Notes under the pieces: generated by a model
The model's input: only the letters and a program-made list of their open reading frames with translations
Databases searched by the model: none
Told to the model about the DNA's origin: nothing
Program-made: the position numbers and the translations under genes
Origin: Sphingomicrobium marinum
GTDB taxonomy: Bacteria > Pseudomonadota > Alphaproteobacteria > Sphingomonadales > Sphingomonadaceae
Assembly (NCBI RefSeq): GCF_026157105.1
Contig: NZ_JANPVQ010000001.1
Coordinates: forward strand, 1,915,501 to 1,979,500
Length of the DNA stretch: 64,000 nt
Reading direction: 5' to 3'
Shown: positions 27,427-38,433 of the stretch, in pieces
Layout: every line of letters begins with the position of its first letter
Numbering within the stretch: position 1 is the first letter of the stretch

Positions 27427-28632
27427 CTAGCCTTTCGGCGTGAGCCTGAGCAGCGTTCCGTCCGATCCGCGTCGGTCGTCCTCCAGCACGTAAATCGCGC
27501 CGTCGGGGCCCTGCACCACTTCGCGCAGGCGGGCACCCATCGGGTAGTGCGTGATTGCCACGGCGGTATCGCCCTCGATATCGATATGGTTGAGTTCCTG
27601 GCCTGACAGGCCGGGGACCAGCGCATCGCCGGTCCACGCCCCGAACAGATCACCCGAATAGATCAGCAAGCTGGCCGGGCTCGTGGCGGGATCCCAATAG
27701 ACCTTGGGCTTTTCGAAACCGTCATCGGGCGAGTGATCGGTGATCTCGCGGCCGTCATAATGGTCGCCGTAGCTGCGCACCGGCCAACCATAATTCTTGC
27801 CCGGCTCGATCAGGTTGAGTTCGTCGCCGTGCGCCGGGCCCATCTCGATTTCCCAGAGGCGGCCGTCGGGCGCGAAATCGAGGCCCAACAGGTTGCGGTG
27901 GCCGATCGACCAGAAATAGGCCGCCGCGCCGCCTTGATCGGCCCACGGATTGCCCGCGGCCGGTTGCCCATCGAGCGTCATGCGCAGCACCTTGCCGATC
28001 GTATTGTCGGTTTCCTGCGCCGGAGTCAGTTTTTGCCGGTCGCCCGCAGTCACGAACATATGTTCGCCATCGGGCGAGAAATGGATGCGGTGCGAATAGT
28101 GACCGCGCCCGGTCGTCTTGTCCTGACGCCACAGTACTTCAAAGCCTTCGAGACGGCAGCTGTCGGCCTCTTCGCAGATCAGTGTGCCGCGACCCACCGC
28201 TGCGCCGCGCGTATCGCCATCACCGGCTTCGGCGAAGCTGAGGTAAAGCGTACCGCCGCTGGTTTGCCCATCTTCCCAATCGGGTCCGAAGGCAATGTCG
28301 CCGAGGCCGCCCTGGCCGCCATAGTCGACGCGCGGCAACCCGCTTTCGATCGAGCCCGTGCGGCCCGTCGCGACGTCCTTGAACCAGACCTGCCCCTTCT
28401 TGCCCGTGATGAAGAGCAGGTTGGTGCCGGGCATGAAATCGGCCGCCCAAGGTTCCTCGTAATTGCCCATTTCCTCGACCGTGAAGGGCGCATCCGCGAG
28501 CGACACTTCGGCGCCGCGTGTCAGCGGGCCACCAGACGATGCGCTGTCCATCCCGCCGTCTTGTCCGTTGGTGGTCGCTGCACTGTTGCAGGCAGCAAGG
28601 GTGATCAGGGGCAGGACGAGAAGGCTTCGCAT
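27427..28632 (-). CDS. PQQ-dependent sugar dehydrogenase family lipoprotein
   Basis: About 401 residues. I use the second ATG (28632), six bases after GGAG; ATG 28635 is adjacent. The signal MRSLLVLPLITLAAC has lipobox LAAC. The mature protein has the soluble glucose/sorbosone dehydrogenase beta-propeller (DIAFGPDWEDG, GRGHYSHRIHFSPDGEHMFVTAG, IGHRNLLGLDFAPDGRLWEIEMGPAHGDE split here as separate hallmark stretches, KNYGWPV). Members oxidise aldose sugars with PQQ in the periplasm; the actual substrate and cofactor use are unproven here. Confidence 0.88.
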   Translation of the reverse strand: MRSLLVLPLITLAACNSAATTNGQDGGMDSASSGGPLTRGAEVSLADAPFTVEEMGNYEEPWAADFMPGTNLLFITGKKGQVWFKDVATGRTGSIESGLPRVDYGGQGGLGDIAFGPDWEDGQTSGGTLYLSFAEAGDGDTRGAAVGRGTLICEEADSCRLEGFEVLWRQDKTTGRGHYSHRIHFSPDGEHMFVTAGDRQKLTPAQETDNTIGKVLRMTLDGQPAAGNPWADQGGAAAYFWSIGHRNLLGLDFAPDGRLWEIEMGPAHGDELNLIEPGKNYGWPVRSYGDHYDGREITDHSPDDGFEKPKVYWDPATSPASLLIYSGDLFGAWTGDALVPGLSGQELNHIDIEGDTAVAITHYPMGARLREVVQGPDGAIYVLEDDRRGSDGTLLRLTPKG

Positions 28633-28812
28633 CATGGTCTCCAATTTTTGGCTATCTGCGATGGCCAACGCGCCATGACCGATTTCTTTCCCTGTCCGGC
28701 TTGCAGAACCTGGCGTTGCGGCCTATATGCGCATCAATTCCTCGACATCGTGAGATGAAGGGGCTGGTCCGAAGCCTCGGTCCGGCACCAAAGAGGCGTG
28801 GAAAGGACTGCA

Positions 28813-29343
28813 TTGGCTGACATCGCGAACGTCACGAAGATTATCGAACCCATCGTCAAGGACATGGGATTGGAACTCGTGCGCGTGAAGATGATCGGCG
28901 GCGAGGACGAACCCACGCTGCAGGTCATGGCCGAACGTCCCGACACGCGCCAGCTGACGATCGAGGATTGCACGAAGCTTTCCCATGCTCTCGACGAGCC
29001 GCTCGAAGAGGCCGATCCGATCGATTACGCCTACCGCCTCGAAGTCTCGTCGCCCGGCATCGACCGGCCGCTGACGCGCTTCAAGGATTTCGAAGACTGG
29101 AAGGGTCACCTGGCCCGCGTCACGCTCACCGAAAAGCGTGACGGCCGCCGCAAGTACAAGGCATATCTCGATGGCACCGACCCCGAAGCCGAAACGGTCA
29201 AGCTGATCGACGATGCCGACGAGGTTTATCTCATCCCGTTCGCTGCGATCGAGGATGCGAAACTGATTTTCACCGACAAACTTTTGCAAGAAACCCAGCC
29301 GCTCTCCACCGAGGGCGCCGAGGATATCGAGGAAGACCAATAA
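28813..29343 (+). CDS. rimP: Ribosome maturation factor RimP
   Basis: 176 residues if translation starts at TTG 28813, which sits 5 bases after AAAGGA and gives the family-like start (M)ADIANVTKIIEP; GTG 28798 is an in-frame alternative. Family motifs: YRLEVSSPGIDRPL and the C-terminal Sm-like domain (VKLIDDADEVYLIPFAAIEDAKLI). RimP helps 30S subunit assembly. It shares one base with nusA, the usual rimP-nusA-ylxR-infB-rbfA operon. Confidence 0.92.
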   Translation: MADIANVTKIIEPIVKDMGLELVRVKMIGGEDEPTLQVMAERPDTRQLTIEDCTKLSHALDEPLEEADPIDYAYRLEVSSPGIDRPLTRFKDFEDWKGHLARVTLTEKRDGRRKYKAYLDGTDPEAETVKLIDDADEVYLIPFAAIEDAKLIFTDKLLQETQPLSTEGAEDIEEDQ

Positions 29344-30995
29344 TGGCAGAGACACCTGCAGCCGCATCCGCCAACAAGGCCGAACTGCTTGCCATCGCCG
29401 ATGCTGTCGCGCGCGAAAAGCTGATCGACAAGGGCATCGTCATCGAAGCGATGGAAGATGCGATCCAGCGCGCCGCCCGCGCCCGCTACGGCCAGGAAAA
29501 CGAAATTCGCGCCAAGCTCGACCCCGACACGGGTGATCTTCGCCTGTGGCGTGTCCTCGAAGTGGTCGAAGAGGTTGATGACAACTTCAAGCAGGTCGAT
29601 CTCAAGGGCGCGCAGAAGCTCGAAGAAGGCGCCAAGGTCGGCGACTTTATCGTCGATCCGCTGCCACCGATCGAATTCGGCCGTATCGCCGCGCAGGCCG
29701 CCAAGCAGGTCATCTTCCAGAAGGTCCGCGACGCCGAGCGCGAGCGCCAGTTCGAGGAATTCAAGGATCGCGCCGGCGAAGTCATCACCGGCGTCGTCAA
29801 GCGCGTCGAATTCGGCCACGTCGTGGTAGATCTTGGCCGCGCCGAAGGCGTCATCCGCCGCGACGCGCAGATCCCGCGCGAAATGGTGCGTGTCGGCGAT
29901 CGCATCCGCTCGCTCATCATGAAGGTCAGCCGCGAAACCCGCGGGCCGCAGATCTTCCTGTCGCGCGCTCATCCCGATTTCATGCGCAAGCTGTTCGCGC
30001 AGGAAGTACCCGAAATCTACGACGGCATCATCGAGATCAAGGCCGCCGCCCGCGATCCGGGCAGCCGCGCCAAGATCGGCGTCATCAGCTATGATAGCTC
30101 GATCGACCCGGTCGGCGCCTGCGTCGGCATGAAGGGCAGCCGCGTCCAAGCCGTCGTGCAGGAACTGCAGGGCGAAAAGATCGACATCATCCCTTGGTCG
30201 GAAGACAAGGCCACCTTCATCGTCAACGCGCTGCAGCCCGCCACGGTCAGCCGCGTCGTCATCGACGAGGAAGAAAGCCGCATCGAAGTCGTCGTGCCAG
30301 ACGACCAGCTGTCGCTCGCCATCGGTCGCCGCGGCCAGAACGTGCGTCTCGCCAGCCAGCTGACCGACAGCCAGATCGATATCCTGACCGAGGCCGACGC
30401 CTCCGAGAAGCGCCAGAAGGAATTCATGGAGCGCTCGGAAATGTTCCAGAACGAGCTCGACGTCGACGAGACGCTGGCGCAGCTACTGGTCGCCGAAGGC
30501 TTCACCGAAATGGAAGAAGTCGCCTACGTCGAGCAGGAAGAACTCGCCACGATCGAAGGCCTCGACGAAGAAATCGCCGAAGAGCTGCAGACCCGTGCCA
30601 AGGAAGCGCTCGACAAGCGTGAGGAAGCCGCGCGCGAGAAGCGCCGCGAGCTTGGCGTCGGTGACGATGTCGCCGAACTCCCCCACCTCACCGAGCAGAT
30701 GCTGGTGACTTTGGGCGAAGCCGGGCTGACGACGCTCGACGATGTCGCCGATCTTGCCACCGACGAGCTCATCCAGAAAAAACGCGATATGCCGCGCCGC
30801 CGCAGCGACACCAAGCGCCCCGAAGACAAGGGCGGCGTGCTCGGCGAATATGGTCTCACCGAAGAGCAGGGCAACGAGATCATCATGGCCGCCCGCGCCC
30901 ACTGGTTCGAGGACGCGGACGAGGCCGAGGCCGAAGCCCCCGCCGCCGACGAAACCCCCGAAAAGGAGGACGCGGCTGCGGATGGGGACCAATGA
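29343..30995 (+). CDS. nusA: Transcription termination/antitermination factor NusA
   Basis: 550 residues: N-terminal RNA polymerase-binding domain, S1 domain ([20 protein letters not shown]), KH domains ([35 protein letters not shown]) and two acidic helix-hairpin-helix repeats at the C-terminus, plus an acidic alphaproteobacterial tail. It controls pausing, termination and antitermination. Confidence 0.97.
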   Translation: MAETPAAASANKAELLAIADAVAREKLIDKGIVIEAMEDAIQRAARARYGQENEIRAKLDPDTGDLRLWRVLEVVEEVDDNFKQVDLKGAQKLEEGAKVGDFIVDPLPPIEFGRIAAQAAKQVIFQKVRDAERERQFEEFKDRAGEVITGVVKRVEFGHVVVDLGRAEGVIRRDAQIPREMVRVGDRIRSLIMKVSRETRGPQIFLSRAHPDFMRKLFAQEVPEIYDGIIEIKAAARDPGSRAKIGVISYDSSIDPVGACVGMKGSRVQAVVQELQGEKIDIIPWSEDKATFIVNALQPATVSRVVIDEEESRIEVVVPDDQLSLAIGRRGQNVRLASQLTDSQIDILTEADASEKRQKEFMERSEMFQNELDVDETLAQLLVAEGFTEMEEVAYVEQEELATIEGLDEEIAEELQTRAKEALDKREEAAREKRRELGVGDDVAELPHLTEQMLVTLGEAGLTTLDDVADLATDELIQKKRDMPRRRSDTKRPEDKGGVLGEYGLTEEQGNEIIMAARAHWFEDADEAEAEAPAADETPEKEDAAADGDQ

Positions 30996-31662
30996 TCGCC
31001 AGCTAGCGCCTGAGCGCTCGTGCATCCTGACGCGCCGGACCGCGCCCAAGACGGAATTGATCCGTCTGGCGCTCGGTCCGGACGGCCAGGTTGCGCCCGA
31101 TATCCGCGCCAAGGCGCCGGGTCGCGGCGCCTATATCGGGGTGAACAAGGCCGAACTTGAGGAAGCCATGGCGAAGGGCAAGCTCAAGCCCGCCCTCGCC
31201 CGTGCTTTCAAGGACGGTAAAGCGGTCGCGCCCGACACGCTCGCCGACGATATCGAGGCGGCGCTGGAGCGTAATGCGCTCGATCGCATGGGCCTCGAAG
31301 CGCGCGGCGGCACCCTCATCAATGGCAGCGAAAAAGTGGAAAAGGCGGCACGTTCGGGCAAGCTTTACCTCCTCCTCCACGCCGCCGATGCATCCGAAGA
31401 CGGCAACAAGCGTCTCGACCAGGCCTGGCGGGTTGGCGGCGGCGACCAGCGCGGCCTTGTTTTGCTGGCCGATCGCACCATGTTGAGTTCGGCATTGGGG
31501 CGTGAAAATGTGGTCCATGTGGGCCTTACCGATCAGGCAGCCGCGAAAAGAGTGCGTGAAGCGCTTTCGCGCTGGCATGCTTTTCTTGAACCCCATGCTA
31601 CGCTAGAGGGCGGTGCTTCCGCTGCTTTGGCTGCGGAAAACGAAGACGAAGGATCAGAATGA
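30982..31662 (+). CDS. YlxR (DUF448)-L7Ae-like RNA-binding protein
   Basis: 226 residues from ATG 30982, inside the end of nusA (14-base overlap). Residues about 9-55 are the YlxR/DUF448 domain (PERSCILTRRTAPKTELIRL, APGRGAYI); the C-terminal half has an L7Ae/L30e-like segment (LYLLLHAADASEDG, GLVLLADRTMLSSALG). This fused form is usual between nusA and infB in alphaproteobacteria. YlxR is nucleic-acid-binding and has been linked to RNase P and transcription control in other bacteria; its role here is not certain. It overlaps infB by 4 bases (ATGA). Confidence 0.88.
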   Translation: MGTNDRQLAPERSCILTRRTAPKTELIRLALGPDGQVAPDIRAKAPGRGAYIGVNKAELEEAMAKGKLKPALARAFKDGKAVAPDTLADDIEAALERNALDRMGLEARGGTLINGSEKVEKAARSGKLYLLLHAADASEDGNKRLDQAWRVGGGDQRGLVLLADRTMLSSALGRENVVHVGLTDQAAAKRVREALSRWHAFLEPHATLEGGASAALAAENEDEGSE

Positions 31663-34136
31663 GCGACGACAAAAAGAAGCTCGGCACCCGCCCGCCGCTT
31701 GGGGTCAAGCGTACGGTGGAAACCGGTAAGGTGAAGCAGAGCTTCAGCCATGGCCGTTCGAATACGGTCGTGGTCGAGGTCAAGAAGCGGCGTATTCTCA
31801 AGCCTGGCGATGCCAAGCCCGAGGCACAGGAAGAAGCAAAAGCGCCTGAAGCCGCGCCAGAGAAGAAGGAAGCTGCGCCCAAGAAGGCCGCGGCCCCCAA
31901 GCCTGCGCCCAAGAAAGAGATGTCGGCCGCCGAACGCCGTGAACAGGTCAAGGAACTCGAGCGCCAGGCCGAACAGGAGCGCATGCGCCTCGAAGCCGAG
32001 CAGCGCGAGCGTGACGAAAAGGCCAAGAACGCCAAGGCCGAAGCCGAAGAGCGCCGCGCCGAAGAAAACCGCAAGGCAGAAGAAGAGGCCGAGCGCCAGG
32101 CTGCCGAAGATGCCAAGAAGGCCGCCGAAGACGTCGAACGCGCCAAGCACGAAGCTTCGAAGGCCGCGCCAGCACCTGCTGCGGCGCCGCGTACCGAAGA
32201 GCGCAAACCCGCGCCCAAGAAAAAGGCCAGCAAGGGCCGTCCTGCACCCGATCGTCGTTCGGGCAAGCTTACCGTCAACCGTGCGCTGCGGGGCGAAGAC
32301 GGCAATCGCGCCCGCAGCCTTGCTGCGCTCAAGCGCAAACGTGAAAAGGCCAAGCGCGATCACGATAGCGGTCCGCGCGAAAAGCAGGTCCGCGACGTCG
32401 TGGTGCCCGACAGCATCACGGTCGCCGAACTCGCCAAGCGTATGGGCGAAAAGTCGGCCGATCTCGTCAAGAGCCTGTTCAACATGGGCATGATGGTGAC
32501 GGTCAACCAGAACGTCGACCAGGACACCGCCGAACTGCTCGTCACCGAATTCGGTCACAAGATCCAGCGCGTCAGCGAAAGCGATGTCGATATCGATACG
32601 ACCGAAGACGTCGATCCCGAGGACACGTTGCAACCGCGTCCGCCGGTGGTCACGATCATGGGCCATGTCGACCACGGCAAGACCTCGCTGCTCGACGCCA
32701 TTCGCGGCGCCGATGTGGCAGCGGGCGAAGCCGGCGGCATCACCCAGCATATCGGGGCCTACCAGGTCACGCCCAAGGGCGGCGATCCGATCACCTTCCT
32801 CGATACGCCGGGCCACGAAGCCTTTACCGAGATGCGCGCACGCGGTGCCAATGTCACCGATCTCGCCATCCTCGTGGTGGCGGCCGACGATGGCCTCAAG
32901 CCGCAGACGGTCGAAGCGATCAATCACATCAAGGCGGCCGAAGTGCCGATGATCGTCGCGATCAACAAGATCGACAAGGACGGGGCCAACCCGCAGAAAA
33001 TCCGCGAGGAACTGCTTCAGCACGAGATCATCGTCGAAGCGATGTCGGGCGATGTCCAGGACGTCGAGGTGTCGGCCAAGAAGAAAACCAACATCGACAA
33101 GCTGCTGGAGGCGATCAACCTCCAGGCCGAATTGCTCGAACTCAAGGCAAACCCCGATCGCGCGGCAGATGCCACCGTGGTCGAAGCCCAGCTCGACAAG
33201 GGCCGCGGCCCGGTCGCGACCGTGCTCGTCAATCGCGGCACGCTGAAGGTCGGCGATGTGTTCGTTGCCGGCGCTGCCGCCGGTAAGGTGCGCGCGCTCG
33301 TCGATGATCGCGGCCAGCGCGTCAAGGAAGCTGGCCCCTCCTTCCCCGTGGAAGTTTTGGGCCTGTCGAGCCTGCCGAGCGCGGGTGACCAGTTCACCGT
33401 CGTCGAGAACGATCAGCGCGCCCGCGAAGTCGCCGAATATCGCCAGAGCGTGATCGACAAGAAGCGCACCACCAGTGCGCCGATGAGCCTTGAAAGTATG
33501 TTCGACAAGAAGGGCGCGGAAACGATCAGCTTCCCGCTCATCGTCAAGGCCGACGTGCAGGGCACCTCCGAAGCCATCGTCAATGCATTGAACAAGCTGT
33601 CGACCGACGAGATCGAGGTCCGCGTCATCCATTCGGGTGTCGGCGCGATTACCGAAAGCGACGTGACGCTTGCGGCAAGTTCGAACGCCCCGATCATCGG
33701 GTTCAACGTGCGTCCGAACAGCAAGGCCCGCGAGATCGCCAAGCGCGACGAGGTCGAATTCCGCTATTACGACGTCATCTACCACCTTACCGACTGGGTG
33801 AAGCAGGCGATGGCGGGCGAACTCGGCCCCGAGATCATCGAAACGGTCGTCGGCCGCGCCGAGGTCAAGCAGGTCTTCAAGTCGGGCAAAAAGGACAAGG
33901 CCGCGGGTCTCCTCGTCGTCGACGGGGTCATCAAGCTGGGCCTCCACGCCCGCCTGACGCGCGACGATGTCATCGTCTCGAAGACCACGATCGCCTCGCT
34001 CCGCCGCTTCAAGGACGATGTGAAGGAAGTCGAAGCCGGCACCGAATGCGGCGCCGTGCTTGAGGATACCAACGACATCGAACCGGGCGACATGCTCGAA
34101 ATCTTCGAAGTCGAAGAACGGGAACGCACCCTCTAA
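31659..34136 (+). CDS. infB: Translation initiation factor IF-2
   Basis: 825 residues. The first about 230 residues are a low-complexity Ala/Lys/Glu coiled-coil region (repeated EEA/KAAAP/AEEER), followed by the IF2_N helices ([19 protein letters not shown]) and the GTPase: [34 protein letters not shown]-terminal beta-barrel domains bind fMet-tRNA. The stop directly abuts the rbfA start. Confidence 0.97.
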   Translation: MSDDKKKLGTRPPLGVKRTVETGKVKQSFSHGRSNTVVVEVKKRRILKPGDAKPEAQEEAKAPEAAPEKKEAAPKKAAAPKPAPKKEMSAAERREQVKELERQAEQERMRLEAEQRERDEKAKNAKAEAEERRAEENRKAEEEAERQAAEDAKKAAEDVERAKHEASKAAPAPAAAPRTEERKPAPKKKASKGRPAPDRRSGKLTVNRALRGEDGNRARSLAALKRKREKAKRDHDSGPREKQVRDVVVPDSITVAELAKRMGEKSADLVKSLFNMGMMVTVNQNVDQDTAELLVTEFGHKIQRVSESDVDIDTTEDVDPEDTLQPRPPVVTIMGHVDHGKTSLLDAIRGADVAAGEAGGITQHIGAYQVTPKGGDPITFLDTPGHEAFTEMRARGANVTDLAILVVAADDGLKPQTVEAINHIKAAEVPMIVAINKIDKDGANPQKIREELLQHEIIVEAMSGDVQDVEVSAKKKTNIDKLLEAINLQAELLELKANPDRAADATVVEAQLDKGRGPVATVLVNRGTLKVGDVFVAGAAAGKVRALVDDRGQRVKEAGPSFPVEVLGLSSLPSAGDQFTVVENDQRAREVAEYRQSVIDKKRTTSAPMSLESMFDKKGAETISFPLIVKADVQGTSEAIVNALNKLSTDEIEVRVIHSGVGAITESDVTLAASSNAPIIGFNVRPNSKAREIAKRDEVEFRYYDVIYHLTDWVKQAMAGELGPEIIETVVGRAEVKQVFKSGKKDKAAGLLVVDGVIKLGLHARLTRDDVIVSKTTIASLRRFKDDVKEVEAGTECGAVLEDTNDIEPGDMLEIFEVEERERTL

Positions 34137-34538
34137 GTGGCACGACGTAATGAAAGTGACGGACCTTCGGTTCGCGTCCTTCGGGTCGGCGAGCAGGTCC
34201 GTCACGTCCTTTCCGAAATACTTGCGCGCGGCGACGTGCACGATCCGGATTTAAGCTCGACTCCCATTTCGGTCACCGAGGTGCGGATGAGCCCGGATTT
34301 GCGCCACGCCACGGTATTCGTGAAGCCGCTGCTGGGCGACAAGGAAGCAGAAGTACTGGCCGCGCTGAAGCGCAACCGGCGCTATTTGCAGGGCGAGGTC
34401 GCACGCCGCGTGAACACCAAATATGCCGCCGACCTCAAGTTCCTTGCCGACGAGAGCTTCGACGAAGGCAGCCACATCGACAGCCTGCTGCGCACCGCGC
34501 ATGTGGCGCGCGACCTGGACGGCAAGGACGAGGATTAG
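34137..34538 (+). CDS. rbfA: Ribosome-binding factor A
   Basis: 133 residues from GTG 34137, immediately after the infB stop. The KH-like fold motifs are [35 protein letters not shown] and [19 protein letters not shown]. RbfA acts in late 30S maturation. It ends the rimP operon; convergent with the AbgT transporter gene. Confidence 0.94.
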   Translation: MARRNESDGPSVRVLRVGEQVRHVLSEILARGDVHDPDLSSTPISVTEVRMSPDLRHATVFVKPLLGDKEAEVLAALKRNRRYLQGEVARRVNTKYAADLKFLADESFDEGSHIDSLLRTAHVARDLDGKDED

Positions 34539-34563
34539 GAGCCCCGGCTAGCGCCGAGGCTCC
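34538..34563. terminator. GC-rich hairpin between convergent rbfA and AbgT genes
   Basis: GGAGCC-c-CGGC-TAGC-GCCG-a-GGCTCC forms an interrupted 10-bp stem, starting on the rbfA stop codon. There is no clear T-run on either side, so its strength as a terminator is uncertain. Confidence 0.6.
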
Positions 34564-34571
34564 CAATCAAA

Positions 34572-36182
34572 CTACTCGGCGTTCGCCGGGGCGACGCTCT
34601 CGAGTATCCCGTAATCGGCCGGATTGGTGAACACGCTCGCACCCGGTCCGAGCGGCAGGTCGAGACCGACCCAGATCATGATGAGCGCCGTCCCCGCGAT
34701 CAGCAAGCTGATCGAATATGGGATCATCATCGCCATCAGGCTGCCGAGACCGAAATCCTTGCTCCAGCGCTGGCAGAAAATCAGGATCAGCGGCAGGTAC
34801 ACCATCAGCGGGGTGATGATGTTGGTCGCGCTGTCACCGACACGATAGGCCGCGGTCGATGTTTCGGGCGAGATACCGAGCAGGATCAGCATCGGCACCA
34901 GCACCGGCGCCAGCAGCGCCCACTTGGCGCTCGCCGATCCCACGAACAGGTTAAGAAAGCCCGAGAACAGCACGATCGCCGCCAGCAGAACCGGCGCAGG
35001 CAGGTTGAAGCCCTGCAGGAAGTCGGCGCCGTTCACCGCTAAGATCAGGCCAAGATTTGACCAGCCAAACATCTCTACGAAGTGCGCCGCCGCGAAAGCA
35101 AGCACGAGGTAATAGGCCAGGTCTTCCATTGCGCCCGACATCATCTTCACCAGGTCGCGGTGGTTCTTGATCGTGCCGGCTGCCGCGCCATAGGCCCAGG
35201 CCGACAGCAGGAAGAGCACGAAGAAGCCCGCCACCAGGCTCTGGTAGAAAGGCGTAAGCCGCGCTTCGGGATTGGCGCTCTCCTCGATTAGCGGGGTACC
35301 CGGTCCGACCGTGAACAACACCCACAGGCCGATGACGCCGAGCGCGGCGAGACCGGCGCGCTTGAGGCCCTTTTTCTCGCCTTCGGTGAGCGGCTTGTCC
35401 TCGTCCACATCGTCGACTTCATGGTCGGCCTTGCTCGCGTCATACTTGCCGAACTTGGGCTCGATCACCTTGTCGGTGATGTACCAGATCACGGGCAGGA
35501 AGACGAAGGTCATCGCCGCGATGAAGAACCAGTTGCCCGCGATATTCGCGGTCCAATCGCCGAAGACGGTCTCGACCGACGCCTCGGTAATGCCGAACAG
35601 CAGCGCGTCGAGCTGGCCGGGCAACAGGTTGGCCGAAAAACCGCCCGAGACCCCGGCAAAGGCCGCCGCGATCCCGGCGATGGGATGGCGCCCGGCGGCA
35701 TGGAAGATGATGCCCGCCAAAGGGATCAGCACGACATAGGCGGCATCGGCAGCAAGGTTGCCGATCATGCCTACCAGCACCACCAGCGGCGTCAGCAGGA
35801 ACTTGGGTGCATTGCGCACACCCGCGCGCATCGCCGTGCCGAACAGCCCGGCGCGCTCAGCGACGCCTGCCCCCAGCATGACCACAAGCACGTAACCGAG
35901 CGGATGGAAGTGGGTGAACGTTGCGGGCATTTCGACCCACAGCCGGCGGATATTTTCTGCGGATAACAGGCTCTCGGCCTCGATTATCCGCGCTGCCCCG
36001 GTCGCTTCGTCGATCTCCGCCGGGTGCGCGGCCGCAAGGTTGGTCGCCGCCGCGATGACCGAGATTACGATCAAAATCGCAATCAGGTAAAAGAAGATGA
36101 AGACCGGATCGGGAAGCCGGTTACCCGTGCGCTCCACCCATCCCAAAAACCCTTTCTGGGTCATCGCTGTGCCGTCGCTCAT
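34572..36182 (-). CDS. AbgT family transporter
   Basis: 536 residues from ATG 36182 (GAGGGAGAGC upstream; the longer frame has no signal for an earlier start). About 12-13 hydrophobic helices are visible; the N-terminus GFLGWVERTGNRLPDPVFIF and the segment VGSASAKWALLAPVLVPML are typical of AbgT proteins. Family members import p-aminobenzoyl-glutamate or export sulfonamides, driven by ion gradients. No peptidase partner (abgA/B) is adjacent, so the substrate is open. Confidence 0.92.
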   Translation of the reverse strand: MSDGTAMTQKGFLGWVERTGNRLPDPVFIFFYLIAILIVISVIAAATNLAAAHPAEIDEATGAARIIEAESLLSAENIRRLWVEMPATFTHFHPLGYVLVVMLGAGVAERAGLFGTAMRAGVRNAPKFLLTPLVVLVGMIGNLAADAAYVVLIPLAGIIFHAAGRHPIAGIAAAFAGVSGGFSANLLPGQLDALLFGITEASVETVFGDWTANIAGNWFFIAAMTFVFLPVIWYITDKVIEPKFGKYDASKADHEVDDVDEDKPLTEGEKKGLKRAGLAALGVIGLWVLFTVGPGTPLIEESANPEARLTPFYQSLVAGFFVLFLLSAWAYGAAAGTIKNHRDLVKMMSGAMEDLAYYLVLAFAAAHFVEMFGWSNLGLILAVNGADFLQGFNLPAPVLLAAIVLFSGFLNLFVGSASAKWALLAPVLVPMLILLGISPETSTAAYRVGDSATNIITPLMVYLPLILIFCQRWSKDFGLGSLMAMMIPYSISLLIAGTALIMIWVGLDLPLGPGASVFTNPADYGILESVAPANAE

Positions 36183-36249
36183 GTGCTCTCCCTCATTCAC
36201 CGAATTCACATGGCCCATCAAAGCAGAATTATGCGCCGCGTCCAAATAT

Positions 36250-36813
36250 CTAGCGGTCTGGCACCATCCGCGCTTCGATATTGATCGACACCTTGTTGCC
36301 AACAATCAGTCCATAGGATGTCATGCCGTAATGCCGACGATCAATCGTGGTGCGCGCCGTAAAGGAAACCGGTCGGTTCCCGCAAATCTCTTTGGTTGGA
36401 CGATCGAAGGTGACGTCCAGTGTCGCACCGACCCGCTTTCCCCGCGCCGAAATCGAGCCGTCCACCACACCTGCCGTGTCATTGCGCATCGTGAGCGCAG
36501 CGCCCGTGAAAGTGATTTCGGGGTAGCGGTCTACCCAGAAGAACTTTTCTCCCTTGAGCCGGCGTTGCGTCAGGCCGTCGCTCGCTTCCAGCGCCCTCCC
36601 GTCCAGTTGCACCCGCAAGTTGATTGTCCCGGCATTTGCCGGATCAATCGTAATCGACCCTTCCATATTGGGAAAAGTCGCGCTTTTCGATCCGATCCCA
36701 AAGAAGGGGACCTTGGCGCTGACCACGCTTTGTGTGGGGTCGATCCGGTACGTCACCGAGCCGGAGGAAAGACTGCACGCGGCAGCGGTCATGGCAATAA
36801 TCGTGAGCAACAC
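36250..36813 (-). CDS. YceI family lipid-binding lipoprotein
   Basis: 187 residues from GTG 36813 (GAGGAG six bases upstream). The short signal LLTIIAMTAAAC gives a lipobox-like TAAAC. The remainder is a YceI beta-barrel (TYRIDPTQSVVSAKVPFFGIG at the start, GSITIDPANAGTINLRVQLD, KFFWVDRYPEITF, HYGMTSYGLIVGNKVSINIEA). YceI proteins bind polyisoprenoids or fatty amides in the periplasm. The gene diverges from tdk with 57 bases between them. Confidence 0.88.
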   Translation of the reverse strand: MLLTIIAMTAAACSLSSGSVTYRIDPTQSVVSAKVPFFGIGSKSATFPNMEGSITIDPANAGTINLRVQLDGRALEASDGLTQRRLKGEKFFWVDRYPEITFTGAALTMRNDTAGVVDGSISARGKRVGATLDVTFDRPTKEICGNRPVSFTARTTIDRRHYGMTSYGLIVGNKVSINIEARMVPDR

Positions 36814-36870
36814 CCGTCTCCTCGCGCTACCCGCTTGCCCATATCGGCCTTGCCAGCCTATCAATCTGCG

Positions 36871-37485
36871 ATGGCCAAACTCTATTTCTACTATGCGGCG
36901 ATGAACGCAGGGAAGTCCACCACCTTGCTTCAGGCCGATTTCAACTACCGCGAGCGCGGCATGCACACCATGCTGTGGACCAGCGCAATCGACGAACGCG
37001 CCGGGCGTGGGCGCATCGCCTCGCGCATCGGACTGTCCGCCGAAGCCCACATGTTCGCAGAAGGCACCGCCATCATCCCGGTCGTCATGCGCGAACTGAA
37101 GGACAAGCTGATCGACTGCCTGCTGGTCGACGAAGCGCAGTTCCTGTCGCAGCGGCAGGTGCTCGAACTGGCGGAAATTGCCGACGGGCTCGATATCCCG
37201 GTGCTGTGCTATGGGCTGCGCACCGATTTCCAGGGCCGGCTTTTCCCCGGCTCGGCGGCGTTGCTCGCGCTCGCCGACAAGCTGATCGAGATGAAAGCGA
37301 TCTGCGAATGCGGCGCCAAGGCCACCATGAACCTTCGCGTCATGGCCGATGGCCGAGCGGTCAAGGAAGGCGCGCAGACCGAGATCGGCGGCAACGACCG
37401 TTATGTCGCTTTGTGCCGCAAGCATTTCTTCGAACGGCTGCGCGAGAGCGAGGCGGAGCAATTGAACCTCGCCATCCCGCGATGA
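36871..37485 (+). CDS. tdk: Thymidine kinase
   Basis: 204 residues from ATG 36871. Type II thymidine kinase motifs: YYAAMNAGKSTTLLQ (P-loop), LVDEAQFLSQRQ, CYGLRTDFQG, and a zinc-ribbon with CECGAKA. It phosphorylates thymidine in nucleotide salvage. The stop overlaps truB (ATGA). Confidence 0.95.
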   Translation: MAKLYFYYAAMNAGKSTTLLQADFNYRERGMHTMLWTSAIDERAGRGRIASRIGLSAEAHMFAEGTAIIPVVMRELKDKLIDCLLVDEAQFLSQRQVLELAEIADGLDIPVLCYGLRTDFQGRLFPGSAALLALADKLIEMKAICECGAKATMNLRVMADGRAVKEGAQTEIGGNDRYVALCRKHFFERLRESEAEQLNLAIPR

Positions 37486-38381
37486 GCGATCCGGTTAAGG
37501 CGAATGGCTGGCTCGTCATCGACAAGCCGGTGGGTGTCGGCTCGACCCCCATTGTGGGCAAGGTGAAATGGGCCTTGCGCGAATGCGGGGTCAAGAAACC
37601 CAAGGTCGGCCATGGCGGCACGCTCGATCCGCTTGCTTCGGGCGTCCTGCCCATTGCCATCGGCGAGGCGACGAAACTGGCCGGGCGGATGCTCGATGCG
37701 ACCAAAGCGTATGATTTTACCATCACGTTCGGGGAGGAGACCTCCACGCTCGACGCGGAGGGCGAAGTCGTCGCCACGAGCGACGTGCGTCCGACCCGCC
37801 AGCAGGTCGAGGACATACTCCCCGGTTTTACAGGAACGATCGAGCAGGTCCCGCCGGCATTTTCCGCACTCAAGGTCGATGGCAAGCGGGCCTACGATCT
37901 GGCGCGGGCGGGCGCTGAGGTCGCGCTGGATAGCCGCACGGTGGTCATCCACGCACTGAGGATCGTGGATGACACCCGCGACAGCGTCACCCTGTCCGCC
38001 ACTGTCTCCAAGGGCACATATATCCGTTCGCTGGCACGGGATATCGCACGCGCGCTTGAAAGCGTGGGACACGTCACCATGTTGCATCGCACAAAGGCGG
38101 GGCCCTTTTCCGAAAAGCAGGCGATTTCGCTGGACTTTCTCGAGGAAATCACTAAGCGCCGCACCCTGATCGACAAGTTACTCCCGCTTCGTGCGGGGCT
38201 GGACGACATCCCGGCACTTGTCGTGACGCCCGAAGAGGCATCGCTGCTCCGGCACGGACAGCGGCTCGAAGGGCACCCCGCACCGCCGGGCCAGCATCTC
38301 GCGATCGAAGGCAGTACGCCCGTCGCGCTGGTCGAGGTGGAGGATGGCGAGGTCGCTGTCCTGCGCGGGTTTAACCTCTGA
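37482..38381 (+). CDS. truB: tRNA pseudouridine(55) synthase
   Basis: 299 residues from ATG 37482. Signature: [37 protein letters not shown] with the catalytic Asp, and [15 protein letters not shown]. It makes pseudouridine 55 in the T-loop of tRNAs. Followed by rpsO and pnp, the conserved truB-rpsO-pnp order. Confidence 0.96.
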   Translation: MSDPVKANGWLVIDKPVGVGSTPIVGKVKWALRECGVKKPKVGHGGTLDPLASGVLPIAIGEATKLAGRMLDATKAYDFTITFGEETSTLDAEGEVVATSDVRPTRQQVEDILPGFTGTIEQVPPAFSALKVDGKRAYDLARAGAEVALDSRTVVIHALRIVDDTRDSVTLSATVSKGTYIRSLARDIARALESVGHVTMLHRTKAGPFSEKQAISLDFLEEITKRRTLIDKLLPLRAGLDDIPALVVTPEEASLLRHGQRLEGHPAPPGQHLAIEGSTPVALVEVEDGEVAVLRGFNL

Positions 38382-38433
38382 GCGCCCCCTTGGGGGATGT
38401 TCAGCAACTTTTGTTTTGGAAGGAATGACGACG

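Noticed and set aside
31533-34241. A 902-residue open frame on the minus strand
   Set aside because: Antisense shadow of infB; the plus-strand product has all IF-2 motifs.
36097-36870. N-terminal extension of the thymidine kinase frame
   Set aside because: The upstream frame is antisense to the YceI gene; homology to thymidine kinase begins at MAKLYFYY, encoded from 36871.
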